A stretch of DNA of 55,000 bases from Neocallimastix lanati (nom. inval.) (GCA_016946835.1 JACVTC010000187.1:52501-107500), one strand, 5' to 3'; shown: positions 23,993 to 35,861, numbered from the stretch's first letter. Program-made: numbers and translations. Notes: a model not told the origin generated them from the letters alone.

Positions 23993-24270
23993 AATACGCC
24001 ATCTCAAAAAGCATGTGGCTTATATCTATTCACGTGCGGTTCCGAAACGCGCTCTCCCCGGAAAAAGGTTATGTAGTAGAGTAATAATGATGTTGTTTGT
24101 ATTTGTGGCTTGCTGTATCCAACACCTCCAAATCTTGAGGTTCTGTAATTCGACGCCGAAATGGTATGATATGGGTGCACTTTATGTGGTCATCCTGATA
24201 CAACCCCGCTATTAAGTTTGTCTGATATTAGTTGTCTGTTGTGGCTGGAATAATATGATCAGATATAGGG
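23993..24270. other. GC-normal island with a minus-strand coding-like relic
   Basis: About 45% G+C amid very AT-rich DNA. It opens with ATACGCCATCTC and ATGTGGCTTA (the motif family seen near 10.3, 18.9 and 47.0 kb) and a CACGTG box. It then carries the right copy of the 28-bp direct repeat. On the minus strand, 24238-24078 reads IAGLYQDDHIKCTHIIPFRR, goes on to LEVLDTASHKYKQHHYYSTT and ends at a stop inside the shared 28-bp string. I do not recognise the protein. It may be the end of a transposon gene. Confidence 0.55.
24060..24087 (+). repeat. 28-bp direct repeat, right copy
   Basis: Identical to 18893-18920 over 28 bases. The flanking inverted string TTCCGAAACGC (near 24040) pairs with GCGTTTCGGAA near 18930, so the two ends share both direct and inverted modules. 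Confidence 0.85.
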
Positions 24271-25206
24271 AAAGCCAATAAAAAAAAAAAAAAAAATAAA
24301 CATTTAAAACTAAATGCTTTCTATGTCAATTATATTAAAAAACGGAAAAATTAATTATTCAGAATAATAAATAATAACTAAAAAAAAAATTGAATAAATA
24401 TTTAAAATATATATAATAAGAAATATATATTTAAATTGTTCATTAATGATAAAAAATTAAAAAAAAATTAAAAAGATCATTAAAATTATTTTTATTTTGA
24501 ACAAAGCAGTTTAAAAAAAATATATATATAAAGATATCCTTGTAATAAAGTATTATTAATTATTTATTTTATTTTTAAATTTATTAGTATTTATTTTTTA
24601 ATATCTATATTTTAATTTTTTTTTTTTTTTAATTATAATTAATATTTTATTTTTATTAATATCTTATTCGACATTATTTATTTAAGAAATAATTTGTTGA
24701 ATTATTGTTTAAATGTTAAATAATATAAATACTAAATTTTAATAAATAATTAAAAAAAAAAAAATTATAACCAAATGAAAAGGTCATTAAAATTCTTAAT
24801 ATTTATAAATAATTAATACAATTAATAAAAAAAAAAATTAAAAAGATGTCTTTATAATTAAATATTATAATTTCTAATATATATTTATTAGTATTATTCA
24901 TTTATATATTTATTTATTTATTTATTTATATTGAATTAAAAAATTATGGCTTCAAGTTATAACACAGAAACCCAGATTGAAAAATGATTCATTGTGAAAT
25001 ATAATACCTCCCAATTTGATACATATTTTTTATATATATATATATTACATTATTATATTAAAAAGACTTAATTATTTATTTTCTATTTTCTATTAAATTA
25101 TTTAAGATTATTAAACTAATTTAAACAAACTAAAAAGATAATAATAATATACTTTATTATTTTTTTTAAAAAAATAATTATAATATATAATTTAAAAGTA
25201 TAAGAA

Positions 25207-25261
<55 letters not shown>

Positions 25262-26009
25262 TTGTTCAAAAATATAAATTTTATTAAATAAAAAGGTGTT
25301 ACTTAAAACGAGTTTTATTAAATATAGAAAATAGAAAAGGATAGAAAGGTACTATTTGAAAAATGTAAATTTTATCAAATAAAAAAAGTATTACTTTTTT
25401 TTGTTTATATATATATATTTAAATTAGAAGTTTTTTCTTTATAATCAATTGATCATTTTACTGACACAATAATAAATATATTAATAAATTAAATATATAC
25501 AAAAATATTAACATTTACAAATATATATAATATAAATTAAAAATATATTTCAAATATAAAAAAAATTTTTTTATTATTAAAGAATATAAAAATTTATACT
25601 GAAAAGAATTAAAATATGTTGAATAAGCCGTAACACATGTCAGTCATTAAATAAACTTAAAATTATAAGATATGCAATTAAAATTAATAATTAAAATTAT
25701 TTTGAGTAGACTTTTTTAATAATTTAAAAATATGATTAATATCAAAATTATTAAATTTTGGAAATCTTATTAGATTAAAATTTATTATATAAATATATAA
25801 ATAAAAAGATAAAATATAATTAAAAAAATTTATTATTAATCACTGAAGAATTAATAAATATATTAAAATTAACATAAATTAAAATACTATATAATCATTT
25901 TTTTTTAATATATGTACATTAAGTTTATTATTAAAGGAAAAATTTTATATAACTATTTATAATTTTTGAAAAAAACATTTCTGAAGATAGTTGTTAAAAA
26001 TCTTCTGCT
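24271..26009. other. Non-coding AT DNA
   Basis: No gene seen. It holds an A-run of about 49 bases near 25211-25259 and many short A/T runs. Confidence 0.5.
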
Positions 26010-26637
26010 TAAATAATAAATAATAAATAATAAATAATAAATAATAAATAATAAATAATTAAATAACTGAATAATAAATAATTATAAATAATGATAAATA
26101 ATAAATAATAATGAATAATAATAAATAATAATAAATAATAAAAAATAATAAATAATAATAAATAATAATAAATAATAAAAAATAATAAATAATAATAAAT
26201 AATTAATAATAAATAATAAATAATTGAATAATAAATAATAAATAATAAATAATAAATAATTATAAATAATGATAAATAATAAATAATAATGAATAATAAT
26301 AAATAATAATAAATAATAAATAATAAATAATAAATAATCGAATAATTAATAATAAATAATAAATAATTGAATAATAAATAATAAATAATAAATAATAAAT
26401 AAATAATAAATCATAAATAATAAATAAATAATAAATAAATAATAAATAATAAATAAATAATAAATAAATAATAGATAATAAATAATAAATAATAAATAAA
26501 TAAATAATAGATAATAAATAATAAATAATAAATAATAAATAAATAATAAATAATAAATAATAAATAATTAAATAATAAATAAATAATAAATAATAATTAA
26601 TAATTAATAATTAATTATTAATAATTAATAATTAATA
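26010..26637. repeat. AT heptamer satellite (AATAAAT-type)
   Basis: About 600 bp of TAAATAA/AATAAAT units with decayed variants (ATAAATAATAAT, TAATTAA). It is the reverse complement of the unit in the array at 44200-44825. Confidence 0.9.
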
Positions 26638-28242
26638 AAAAATGACATAAAAATAAAAATAAATTATTATTTTCAACATTTTAATTAAAAAATTATATTA
26701 ATATTTTATTTATAAATAATTATTTAATATTAAATAATGCATTTTTACAACATACATTGATATGTATAAATGGTAAAATCAATAAACATTTTTACTTTTA
26801 TTTTCCATAATTGACACAAACTTTATTTTTAATATTATTTAATATTATATAATTAAAGATGAAAATCATTGAAATTAGTACTTAATAATTAATAATTTTA
26901 TTATGACATTAATAATAATAATCTTAATATTTTTAAGTCATTGTTAGTCATTATCAAAAGAAGAAAGATATTTTATTTATTATAAATAAAAATTTTATTA
27001 TAAATATTTTAATTAATAATTCTTGAATTAATAATTATTTATACTATTATAATATTTTTAGTTATATTTTTCTTTTTTTTTTAAAAAAAAATATAGTATT
27101 AAATATATATTAATAATTACTTTTTATTATTATTTTATTATTATTATTTTTTTTATTTTATTATTATTTATTATTTATTATTTATTATTTATTTTTTATT
27201 TCATTTTATTAATTTAATTATTTTTTTTATATCTTAATTATTTTGATAATATTATTATTATATTTAATGTATTTAATATCATTAACTAAAAAATTAATTA
27301 TATTTTATTATTATTATTTTATAGAAATTTAAAATTTCCAATCATTCGTATTTTATATTATATTAAAGGAGATTAAAAACTTTGTTATTATTAAGATCAG
27401 TTTTAATTAAAAATAAAATTTATATACATTTACCATATAAAGAAATAATGTTCAAGAATAATAATAAATTTTTTATGAATATTTAATTTCAATTATGAAG
27501 AAAAAAAAAGTTTAATAAATAATAAAAAATAAATAATATCTTTTATATATTTATTTATTAATAAAAATTTTTTTTCTCTTTTACTTTATTTAATTTTTCC
27601 CTTAAAAATAAATTAAATTAAAATTTTAATTTTTTCTTTTTTTTTTTTTTTTTAATGATAATCCTTTCTATTTTATACAAAAATAAATGTAATGAAAAAA
27701 TGATTCATTATTAATTTTCAATAAATTTAATATATTATAAAAAAAAAAAAATCAATAAATAAAGTTCAAAAGATATATATTATTTATCCTTTTTTTTTTT
27801 GGTGATATAAACTTTTTTTTTTAATTTCACCTCTTTTTTAATATCACTTTTTTTTTTTTTTTTTTTTTTTAATTTAATAATAAATTATTAATAATAATTA
27901 TAATAATTAAAAGATATAAAAAGAAATATTTTTCTTTTAAATGTAGTTTTTTATTTTAAATTTTTTAATTTTTTTTTATATATAATTATTTTTTTAATTT
28001 CATGTAAAAAATTGTATAAAAGAAATTAAAAAATTGAGATAATATTTCATAAAATATAAAAAAAAAAAAATTAAAAAAAAAAAAAATTAAAAAAAAAAAA
28101 AATTAAAAAAAAAAAATAATAATAATAATAGAAGTTATAAAATTTGGCTGTAGTTTAAATAGATTAGTAATAAAAAGCAATATAAATATTTGCAGTAACA
28201 GTTAAATATTTTAAAGATAAAATATTTAAAAATAAAAATAAA
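26638..28242. other. Non-coding AT DNA upstream of the GH43 gene
   Basis: No gene seen. Poly-A and poly-T tracts become dense close to the GH43 start (about 27630-27655, 27849-27870 and 28060-28116). Confidence 0.5.
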
Positions 28243-30016
28243 ATGAAGTTTTCCTTTATTGCAGGACTTTTAGCTTTAGCTAATCTCGCTTTATCAGCAG
28301 AAACTTGTGGAAAAGCATATTATCAATGTGGAGGGTAAAATATTTAATTAATATTTTTTTTTTCAATAGAAAAAAATTACTTAATATTAATTATAGTAAT
28401 AATATAATAATAATATAACCAATAATAATAAATATTTGTTCATATAACTTTAAAATTATGTTAATGATAAATATTTTTATAGAAAAAATTTTAAAGGAAG
28501 TACATGTTGTATTACTGGATACACTTGTAAAACAATAAATGAAAATTTTTCACAATGTGTTGAAGCATCAAGTAGCAATAATAGTAATACTGTTGCTCCA
28601 AGTAATTCAGCTTCTAGTAATGCTACTCCAAGTAATCTTATTCGTAATAATATGTTTTGGAAAGATACCTCAGGAAAGAATATTTATTCCCAAGGTGGTG
28701 GTGTCTTTAAATTTGGTGTTAAATATTATTGGTATGGTGTTCACTATCAAGGGGCAGAAACTTATGCTAATGCACCAAGAAAAAGAAATAGCGATACTAG
28801 ATTTGTTTCAGTAACTTGTTATTCTTCAACAGACTTAATTAATTGGAAATTTGAAAATGATATTCTTACTCCAAAAACAAGAAACTTTGGCGATCCTGCT
28901 TGGTTTGGTAGACTTGGTGTTGCTTACAATAAAAGAAGTCGTAGATATGTACTTGTTGCTCAACACAATGATGGTATTATGTTTGCTTCATGTGATACAC
29001 CAGCTGGTAATTATAAGGTTGAACATATTCAAAATCAAATTACCAATGTAATCAACTTAGGTACGGGAGATCAAACCGTTTTTGTAGATGATGATGGATT
29101 AGCCTATTTAATTTGTTCTAATAAGAAAGGTCGTAATCATCAATATGTTTCAAAACTTCGTGAATCTGATTTCCTCTATGCTGAACCTGCAAAAGAAGTT
29201 GCTAAAGGATATGGCCGTGAAGGTGATGCTCTTTTCAAATATAAAGGTAAATATTACTTCTGTGCCTCAGATCTCCATGGTTGGAATGCTTCCCATAGTT
29301 ATTATATGGTTTCTAATAGTATTTGGGGACCATACTCTGCTTGGAAGGTTATGGATGGAACAGATATGGATTTCTCATTTGTCACCCAAACAGGTTTCTT
29401 CTTTACTATTAAAGGAACAAAACAAGAGACGGTTGTTTTCTGTGGTGACCGTTGGAGTGATTTCGCTGGAAACGGTTTAGGTTATAATCAATGGGTACCT
29501 CTTACTGTAAATGGTGACAATGTTAAGTTTAATTCTCTTAGTGAATGGAGTATTAATGCCGAAACTGGTGAATGGTCCGTTGGTAATGGTAATAACTACT
29601 GTCTTAACCCATCTTTCGAAGCTGATAGAGTAGCCCAAACAGCTCTTGCTGGATGGAAGACTTGGGGTGTTGGTGCTAAGAATAAGAGTGGTGGATATAC
29701 AGGTAATTGGTGCGCTGAACTTTGGTCTGATAAAGATTACGATGGTTCATATTATCAAAGAATAAATATTCCAAATGGTACCTATAATTTAAAAGCTTGG
29801 GCAAAGAGTTCAGGTGGACAAAAAATTGCTAATATCTATGTTAAGAATTTCGGTGGAAATGAATTAAATGTCGATCTTAGTAAAAAGATGAATAATTGGA
29901 CCCAAGTTTCAATTAACAATATTAAGGTTACCAATGGAATGATAGAAATTGGTATATATAGTAGTGCCTATGCTGGAAACTTTGTTAATGTTGATGATAT
30001 AGTTCTTTCTCATTAA
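28243..30016 (+). CDS. Secreted CBM1-GH43 glycosidase, probable exo-beta-1,3-galactanase type (541 aa)
   Basis: Two exons, 28243-28334 and 28483-30016. The 148-nt intron starts GTAAAA and ends TATAG; spliced length is 542 codons with the stop. Residues 1-19 are a signal peptide (MKFSFIAGLLALANLALSA). Residues ~21-57 are a CBM1 cellulose-binding module (YYQCGGKNFKGSTCC followed by ITGYTCKT, ending FSQCVE). A Ser/Asn/Ala linker follows to about 84. The GH43 domain (about 85-395) resembles the exo-beta-1,3-galactanase subfamily: WKDTSGKNIYSQGGGV near the start and GREGDALF, whose Glu277 is the likely catalytic acid. The last ~140 residues form a second carbohydrate-binding-like beta-sandwich (NPSFEADR to NVDDIVLSH). 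It probably trims arabinogalactan-type side chains outside the cell. The subfamily is recognised from memory, not from a search. Confidence 0.9.
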
Positions 30017-30024
30017 ATATAGAA

Positions 30025-30072
<48 letters not shown>

Positions 30073-30798
30073 TATTATTTTTTTTTTTTTTTTATTTTTT
30101 AAAATAATTTTAATAAGATAGACATATAATAGTAAATAATTCAATACTAAATTTTTGGTTTATTAAAATAAATTTTTTAAAAATCTTTTATTTACTATTA
30201 TTTATACCTATTGAGAAATGAACTCACCCTGGTGGGAGCTCAATCATTATAAACTTTTTTTTTAAACATTTTTTAAAATACAAGTTTTATGAGTTAAAAC
30301 AATCTATAGTAATGTTTAGAAAAAATTAAAATAATAAAATATATTTTTATTTATCAATTTAAATTCAAGTATTAAATTATTTTTATGTAAAATTAAAATA
30401 TAGATAATAATAATAAAATTATTGTAAAATTTTAATAAAAATAAAAAAAAAATATGTGAAATATATGTAAAAAAACAAAATAAAATAAAAAATAAAATAA
30501 AAATAATTATAAAATATAAATGGAAAATTATAAAAAAAAAAAAAAAAAAGAGCCAAAGCAAAATAAAAACAAAGAAAAAAAAAATAATATATATATATAT
30601 ATTTATAATTTTAATAAAAATTAAATTAAAAATAAAAATTTAAATTAATATTTAATAAAATTTATTACCATGTATTTAATTTTTGATTTTTAAATCTTTT
30701 TATATAAAAAAAATGTTAATTAGTTTTTTTGAACTTTTATGAAAAAATATAAATTGGAAAATTATAGAAGTAAATTTTTTTGAAGTTTACATTGATAA
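30017..30798. other. Downstream AT DNA with A- and T-runs
   Basis: No gene seen. A run of ~40 As (30029-30069) follows the GH43 stop. A short GC-richer patch with the near-palindrome CTCACCCTGGTGGGAGCTC lies near 30225-30242. Confidence 0.5.
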
Positions 30799-31011
30799 TT
30801 GAAAAAAAAATCCTTGGATGTTTCTTTAGATTCAGAAAAGGATTATGATATTAATATTTATTATTTTATATTGAGTGCTCTTCTTGACGGGCGTTCAATA
30901 TATGGAAAAATTAAACTTAATGATGGGGAACAAAAACAATTAGTTGACAGTATTTTTAAACAAAGTTCAACTTGGTCGACTGTTCCGTATTTTGTGGGGA
31001 TTATTTTCTAA
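30799..31011 (+). pseudogene. LINE ORF2 C-terminal fragment
   Basis: The reading NIYYFILSALLDGRSIYG plus KIKLNDGEQKQLVDSIFKQ aligns with the C-terminal part of the longer LINE relic downstream (INYYIYLFLLGGTIVLNELH plus SGEQRQLNELLFKG). This is therefore a separate, truncated relative joined to it near 31000. Confidence 0.6.
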
Positions 31012-32306
31012 AAATGATAAAACAAGTTCAGAAAACAATGACTATATTAGACATAATTCTACTATGAATACTTACGCTTTATCTCGAGATCTAAGCATTC
31101 CTCCTATTGCTGGTATCTGCGGAGCCTTATAGATTAAATCATTTGCAAAATGGAATATATCAAACTGTATTATAAAGGATCTTATTAAATCTATTCCCAA
31201 AATGCCTTATTATTCCTGGACTAAAGAATCTGTAACACTGAATAAAAAAATCAAAAAATATAAACGTGAAAAATATGACGGTATTCTAGAACGTTACTGG
31301 AAATCAGTTGCCAAATTTCAAGGTATTAAAAGTCAAAACTACGATTGTAATAAGTTCTCAAACAATAAAGCTATAATTATGCTTAGCTTAAAATATCCCT
31401 AATTTAACTTAGGGTTTTCGTGGATTATACGTTTACGCTGTGGTTATAAATACAATACTACTATTGCTATTAGAATGAGTAGAGTTTCAGAAGATTGTCC
31501 CAAGTCTTGCCCCTGTTATGGCGAAGGTAACCAATCTTTTGAACATTGGATTTTTAAATGCGATGCTCTTTCATCTTTTAGATGGAATTCTTTAAATTTC
31601 ATCGATGATCTCTATGTTTTATTCCTTAGGAAGATTAGAGCGTTTAATCCTCTTTCTTCTTATGACTCTATTTCTGATTTTGAAGATTATATCAATTATT
31701 ATATATACTTGTTCCTTCTTGGTGGGACTATAGTTTTAAATGAGCTACATTTCGATAGTGGGGAACAGAGACAATTGAATGAACTACTTTTCAAAGGTTC
31801 ATCTGAGTCACCTGTTCTAAAAATTGTGGGCTTGGCGGAATTCTTGACAAGGGCAATACCTATCATAAGTAGTTCGTTTAAGCTATTATTTAATAGGTAT
31901 TGTAAAATACCAAACTTAACCAAGAGCGTCGACGTCGTACTGATAAGGCATAATGATAATACAGGATCAGCATCTATTTCTACGAAGGGTGAATCTCGCC
32001 CTAGTGGTTCAATTAATGATGAATCCGGGGAGAGTTTAGTGAACACCACACTATCTATTTTAAAGATGTTACTTCTAGGTTTTATTTCCTTTTTATTTGT
32101 TAGGAAGGGAAAAATTCCTGCATAGTACAACTTGCCGAAATACATAGTATTTTTGAGCTTTTTTATTTTTTATTTTTTATATTTTTTTTTTTTTTATTTT
32201 TAATTTCAAATTTACTTTTCACCTACATGTATTTTTTATAATAAAATAAATAAAGTTATGGAAGTGTATTCTCTTCCCTGTCTAAAAAAAAAAAAAAAAA
32301 AAAAAA
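31012..32306 (+). pseudogene. 3' half of a LINE retrotransposon with poly-A tail
   Basis: One frame runs from about 31012 to 32125, broken only by stops at 31130-31132 and 31400-31402. It reads ALSRDLSIPPIAGICG, then FAKWNISNCIIKDLI, then a zinc knuckle (CPKSCPCYGEGNQSFEHWIFKC without its ends: CPCYGEGNQSFEHW). This order is typical of the post-RT part of non-LTR ORF2 proteins. A ~150-bp 3' UTR ends in CTTCCCTGTCT and a poly-A run (32285-32306). The 5' part is missing. G+C content is clearly above the surroundings. Confidence 0.85.
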
Positions 32307-32500
32307 TATTGAATCTACCGTTGCTAAGAGCGTCGATCAAAATGATAAAAAAAGCGTAGATTTTCACCTCCAGGTGAAAGATCTGATACAGATTCTATTG
32401 ATAACGCTAATACTGAAATTATTACTCCAAATAATGGACGCGGTGTTATCATCGATGAATGGGAAAAGTTAGAGGCTATTGCTTCTAACGCACTTATATA
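32307..32500 (+). pseudogene. Coding-like relic, possibly retroelement ORF
   Basis: Two frames joined over an A-run read STVAKSVDQNDKKS and then RFSPPGERSDTDSIDNANTE continuing to VIIDEWEKLEAIASNAL. G+C content matches the LINE relics rather than the host DNA. The family is not recognised; an ORF1 or the N-terminal part of the same retroelements is possible. Confidence 0.4.
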
Positions 32501-32523
32501 TTATATAATTATAAAATAATAAG

Positions 32524-32596
32524 AAAATAAAATTCATGAAATGAAATATTATATATTATATAATTATAAAATATTTCATTTCATGAATTTTATTTT
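32524..32596. repeat. Perfect inverted repeat, 26-bp arms
   Basis: Arms 32524-32549 (AAAATAAAATTCATGAAATG...) and 32571-32596 are exact reverse complements around a 21-bp AT loop. The motif ATATTATATAATTATAAAAT also occurs twice around it. Could form a cruciform or hairpin. Confidence 0.85.
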
Positions 32597-33108
32597 TTTA
32601 TTTTATTTAAATCATGTAATTTTATAATTATTATAAATTAAATAAAGTTATTCTCTAAGTCTAAAAAAAAAAAAAAAAATGAAAAAATATAATTAATTAT
32701 TTGATTTGTATATCTTTTATGAAAAACTATATTATTTTCTTACTTCCCTTTTTTTTTACTATATAAAATTTAAAGTAAGGAATAGAATAAAACTTAAATA
32801 TTAAATTAAAAATTAAAATTTATAAAATATATTTAATAAATAAAAAAAAAAAAAAAAAACTAATAGAAATAAAAGAATAATTACTTTAAAATAATAATAA
32901 TAATAATAATAATAATATTCTTTTAAAAAAAAAATAGAGAATTATATTAATTTATAAATAAATAAAAAAAATAAATAAATTTATTAAATAATATTAATTA
33001 AAAAATATTTAATTTTTTAAAATAAAAAATTAGTAAAAAAAAAAAAATAAGGAATTAAGGAATTTTATTATATTATATTTAATATAGGTATGTTGAATTT
33101 TGTAATTT

Positions 33109-33142
<34 letters not shown>

Positions 33143-33276
33143 AACATTAATAATTTGAATCAATATAATATAAAGTTTTGATGGAATTTCAAAGAATTAT
33201 TGTTTCACATTATATGTAACATATAGAAAAATATATGAATTTTACACTAAAAATAATTTACTAGTATATTGATATT
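32597..33276. other. Non-coding AT DNA between LINE relics
   Basis: No gene seen; A-runs near 32663, 32843 and 33111-33140, and an (AAT)n stretch near 32892-32916. Confidence 0.5.
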
Positions 33277-34010
33277 TGTCAAGGTTGACCCTTATCTCAC
33301 CAATTTTATTTAACTTGTTCATTAATGACATTTTTAAACGAATGTGATAAATATGGAATCTCTATTGGTGATAAATGCTGTTGTGTAGGTCTTTTTGTAG
33401 AAGACATTGTGTTATGTGCTTCAACAAGATCTCAACTTATGAAATTGTTAAAATTAGCAATTAAATTGGCTAGAAATTATGAAGAAATTACAATATTTTA
33501 TCAATAAATGTGCCAATTTAGTAGTACGAGGGGAAATTTCAAGATTTCTTTATAATAGTAACCCTACCTTTCATCTTTCAAGTCATGGAGCTATCTAAAA
33601 AAAATTGCTATATCTACCTAGGTGTACCGTTTTTAAATAATTTAGAATTGAAAACGATCATACAGAGAATAAACAATAAAGTTAGAATAGTACTTTATTC
33701 CATAAAAGAATTTCTTAAGAATCCTCATATTCCTATCCCTTATAAAAGAATGTTATTTTCTACTATAGTAATTGGGCAAGTTTCATATTATATTATGCAC
33801 TTCTACTTGGATCAAACAAACAAACAAAAAAAAAAAAAAAAAAAAAAGAATGTGAAGTACACAGACACTTAGTAAATTCAGGATAATATTGGATTGAAGG
33901 ATTCACTAATAGGAGATGCTTTACATTCCTTTATTGTATTTCCAAAGGACTTAACATTCCTGCTCCTTCGATAAAATGTGCGATTGCTCAGGTAAGGTGT
34001 TTTTAAATAA
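33277..34010 (+). pseudogene. LINE reverse transcriptase relic
   Basis: The RT core can be read across frameshifts: QG, a stop, PLS, then PILFNLFINDIF, then CDKYGISIGDKCCCVGLFVE. The YxDD position is degraded to FVED. Next come CYIYLGVPFLNNLELK and PIPYKRMLFSTIVIGQVSYY. After an A-run (about 33824-33846) the post-RT segment reads LNIPAPSIKCAIAQVRCF. Several stops and shifts make it dead. It is the upstream neighbour, in element order, of the part preserved at 31012-32125. Confidence 0.8.
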
Positions 34011-34072
34011 AGAATGAAAAAAAAAAACTTGAAATGTATTATTTCTAATTTACCAAAATAATAACTTATCAT

Positions 34073-34472
34073 TGGATATTTAATTAGTTTTGTTTTCTTC
34101 TTGTAAGATTTTTTAAATAATTTTTTTAATACAATCTATTTGATTTATTTTAAACCCTTTATCTGTTTTTATAAGGTTTATTCCAGTTTTTTTTTATTGG
34201 TATTTATAATATTTCGAAATCTGATATTTATTTTGAAGCTTCGTTTGATACATAATTCATTTTTTTCATCAATTCCTGTAAATAAATAAAAATATCATCA
34301 ACATACAAGTTTAATACTAATGATAATTTATTATTTTTGTATTTGATAAATATACACCTAGAAACCTTATAAAAACAGATAAAGGGTTTAAAATAAATCA
34401 AATAGATTGTATTAAAAAAATTATTTAAAAAATCTTATAAGAAGAAAACAAAACCAATTAAATATCTAAGTA
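34073..34472. pseudogene. Inverted pair of Ty1/copia reverse transcriptase fragments
   Basis: The left arm (about 34073-34178) and right arm (about 34362-34472) are near-perfect reverse complements of roughly 105 bp. The minus strand from 34340 reads SLVLNLYVDDIFIYLQELM, with the copia-type YVDD motif, and then the arm reads DKGFKINQIDCIKKII, typical of the segment after YVDD. The right arm repeats the latter on the plus strand. This is a snap-back structure made from one retrotransposon fragment. Confidence 0.75.
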
Positions 34473-34514
34473 GGAAATTTCTTAAGGAAGAGAAAGAGAA
34501 ATCTCCAAAAACTG

Positions 34515-34556
<42 letters not shown>

Positions 34557-35319
34557 ACAATTAATAAAAATAAATATTATTTATCCAATTAGAAGATAAT
34601 AATATTTTGAATAATAATGTGAAATAAAAAAGTAATATTCAAAAAATAAAGTGTTTAATTAAATAATTAAATTCGGAAAAAAGTTCATAGGCAACGAACC
34701 TCATTTCCATATGGATTAGGGTTCGAATTGACGATTTGAAAAAAAAAATTTTGGTCTTCTCTCTTCAGAGGCATTGGACCCTGCTAGCTCGTCTTTGTCT
34801 TACTGTATTTTTCAACGTTGATACTTCTGGTTAGTTTGTACTTAATATCGTCCGGAATAGTAACCCTTGCTGAGTACTAGCCTTGGGACAAAATTTCAAT
34901 AAAGAGAGGCCCGCAGATTGCACCAAAAAATGACGTTTTGGAATAATCATCAGAAATGAATTTGGTTCTTTTAAACAAAAGCATTCTTATTCCTTTTTAT
35001 AATTTAAATCGAAAATGTTTGTCTCGCTTCCACCAAGAAGGAAGTTATATCATCGGTGCCACGTCACATATAAATTTACACACTCATTATTCAGAAAATT
35101 ACTTAAATTAACACCATTTTCACCAATTGAACTATTCACTACATTATTAGTAATGATACTATTATTTTCCCTATTACTAATATTAATATTCCAATATTCA
35201 CTATCACTAGTTCAACTATTATTAACAATATTTATCGGCTAAAATTTTATTTTCTTTATGGATGACATCTACAATGCAATATATCTCTCTAAGTAAATCA
35301 GAAATAATACATTTCAAGT
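34473..35319. other. A-run and GC-normal relic sequence
   Basis: An A-run of about 40 lies near 34514-34554. Bases ~34680-34970 have near-normal G+C. The minus strand there reads VTIPDDIKYKLTRSINVEKY with stops nearby, so it is probably another dead element. A B-box-like GGGTTCGAATTG sits near 34727. No intact gene is seen. Confidence 0.4.
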
Positions 35320-35800
35320 TTTTCCATTTCTTTTATTTAAAAACGCCTTACCTGAGCAATCGCACCTTTCGCCGAAAGAGCAGGAATGTTAAGTTCTTTG
35401 GAAACATAATAAAGGGATGTAAAGCTATTCCTATTAGCGAATTCTTCAATCCAGTATATACATAAGAAATCCTTTAATGGAATCAAGTGCTTTTTCAAAC
35501 TTTATTATTCATTCTCTGTATGATCGGTTTCAATTCTAAATCTTTTGAAAATGGTACACCTAAGTAGGTATCGCAATTTCATTTTAGGTAACTCTTATCT
35601 TGAAAGATAAAAAGTTGGGATTATTATTATTGAGAAATCTTGAAACTTCCCTTCGTACTACTAAACTTATTAATGAAGTATAATTATTAAAGAAGTAAAA
35701 AGACTTATAACATTCTTCTTGGTTATGAAATCCATATTGTTCAGGTCTTATACTCAATAAATGAATATCACTAATATATTATACACCCTAGATGATTTTA
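35320..35800 (-). pseudogene. LINE reverse transcriptase relic, minus strand
   Basis: Read on the minus strand across frameshifts: IRPEQYGFHNQEEC, then VVRREVSRFLNNNNPN, then YLGVPFSKDLELKPIIQRM, then SKELNIPALSAKGAIAQV. This is the same order as the relic at 33277-34010, with a collapse between the last two blocks. Clearly the same LINE family and dead. Confidence 0.75.
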
Positions 35801-35829
35801 TCATACCAAAAATCAATCAAACTTATTTT

Positions 35830-35835
<6 letters not shown>

Positions 35836-35861
<26 letters not shown>

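Noticed and set aside
34685-34740. Possible tRNA or tRNA-derived element
   Set aside because: A B-box-like GGGTTCGAATTG is present, but no convincing acceptor stem, A box or anticodon arm could be drawn.
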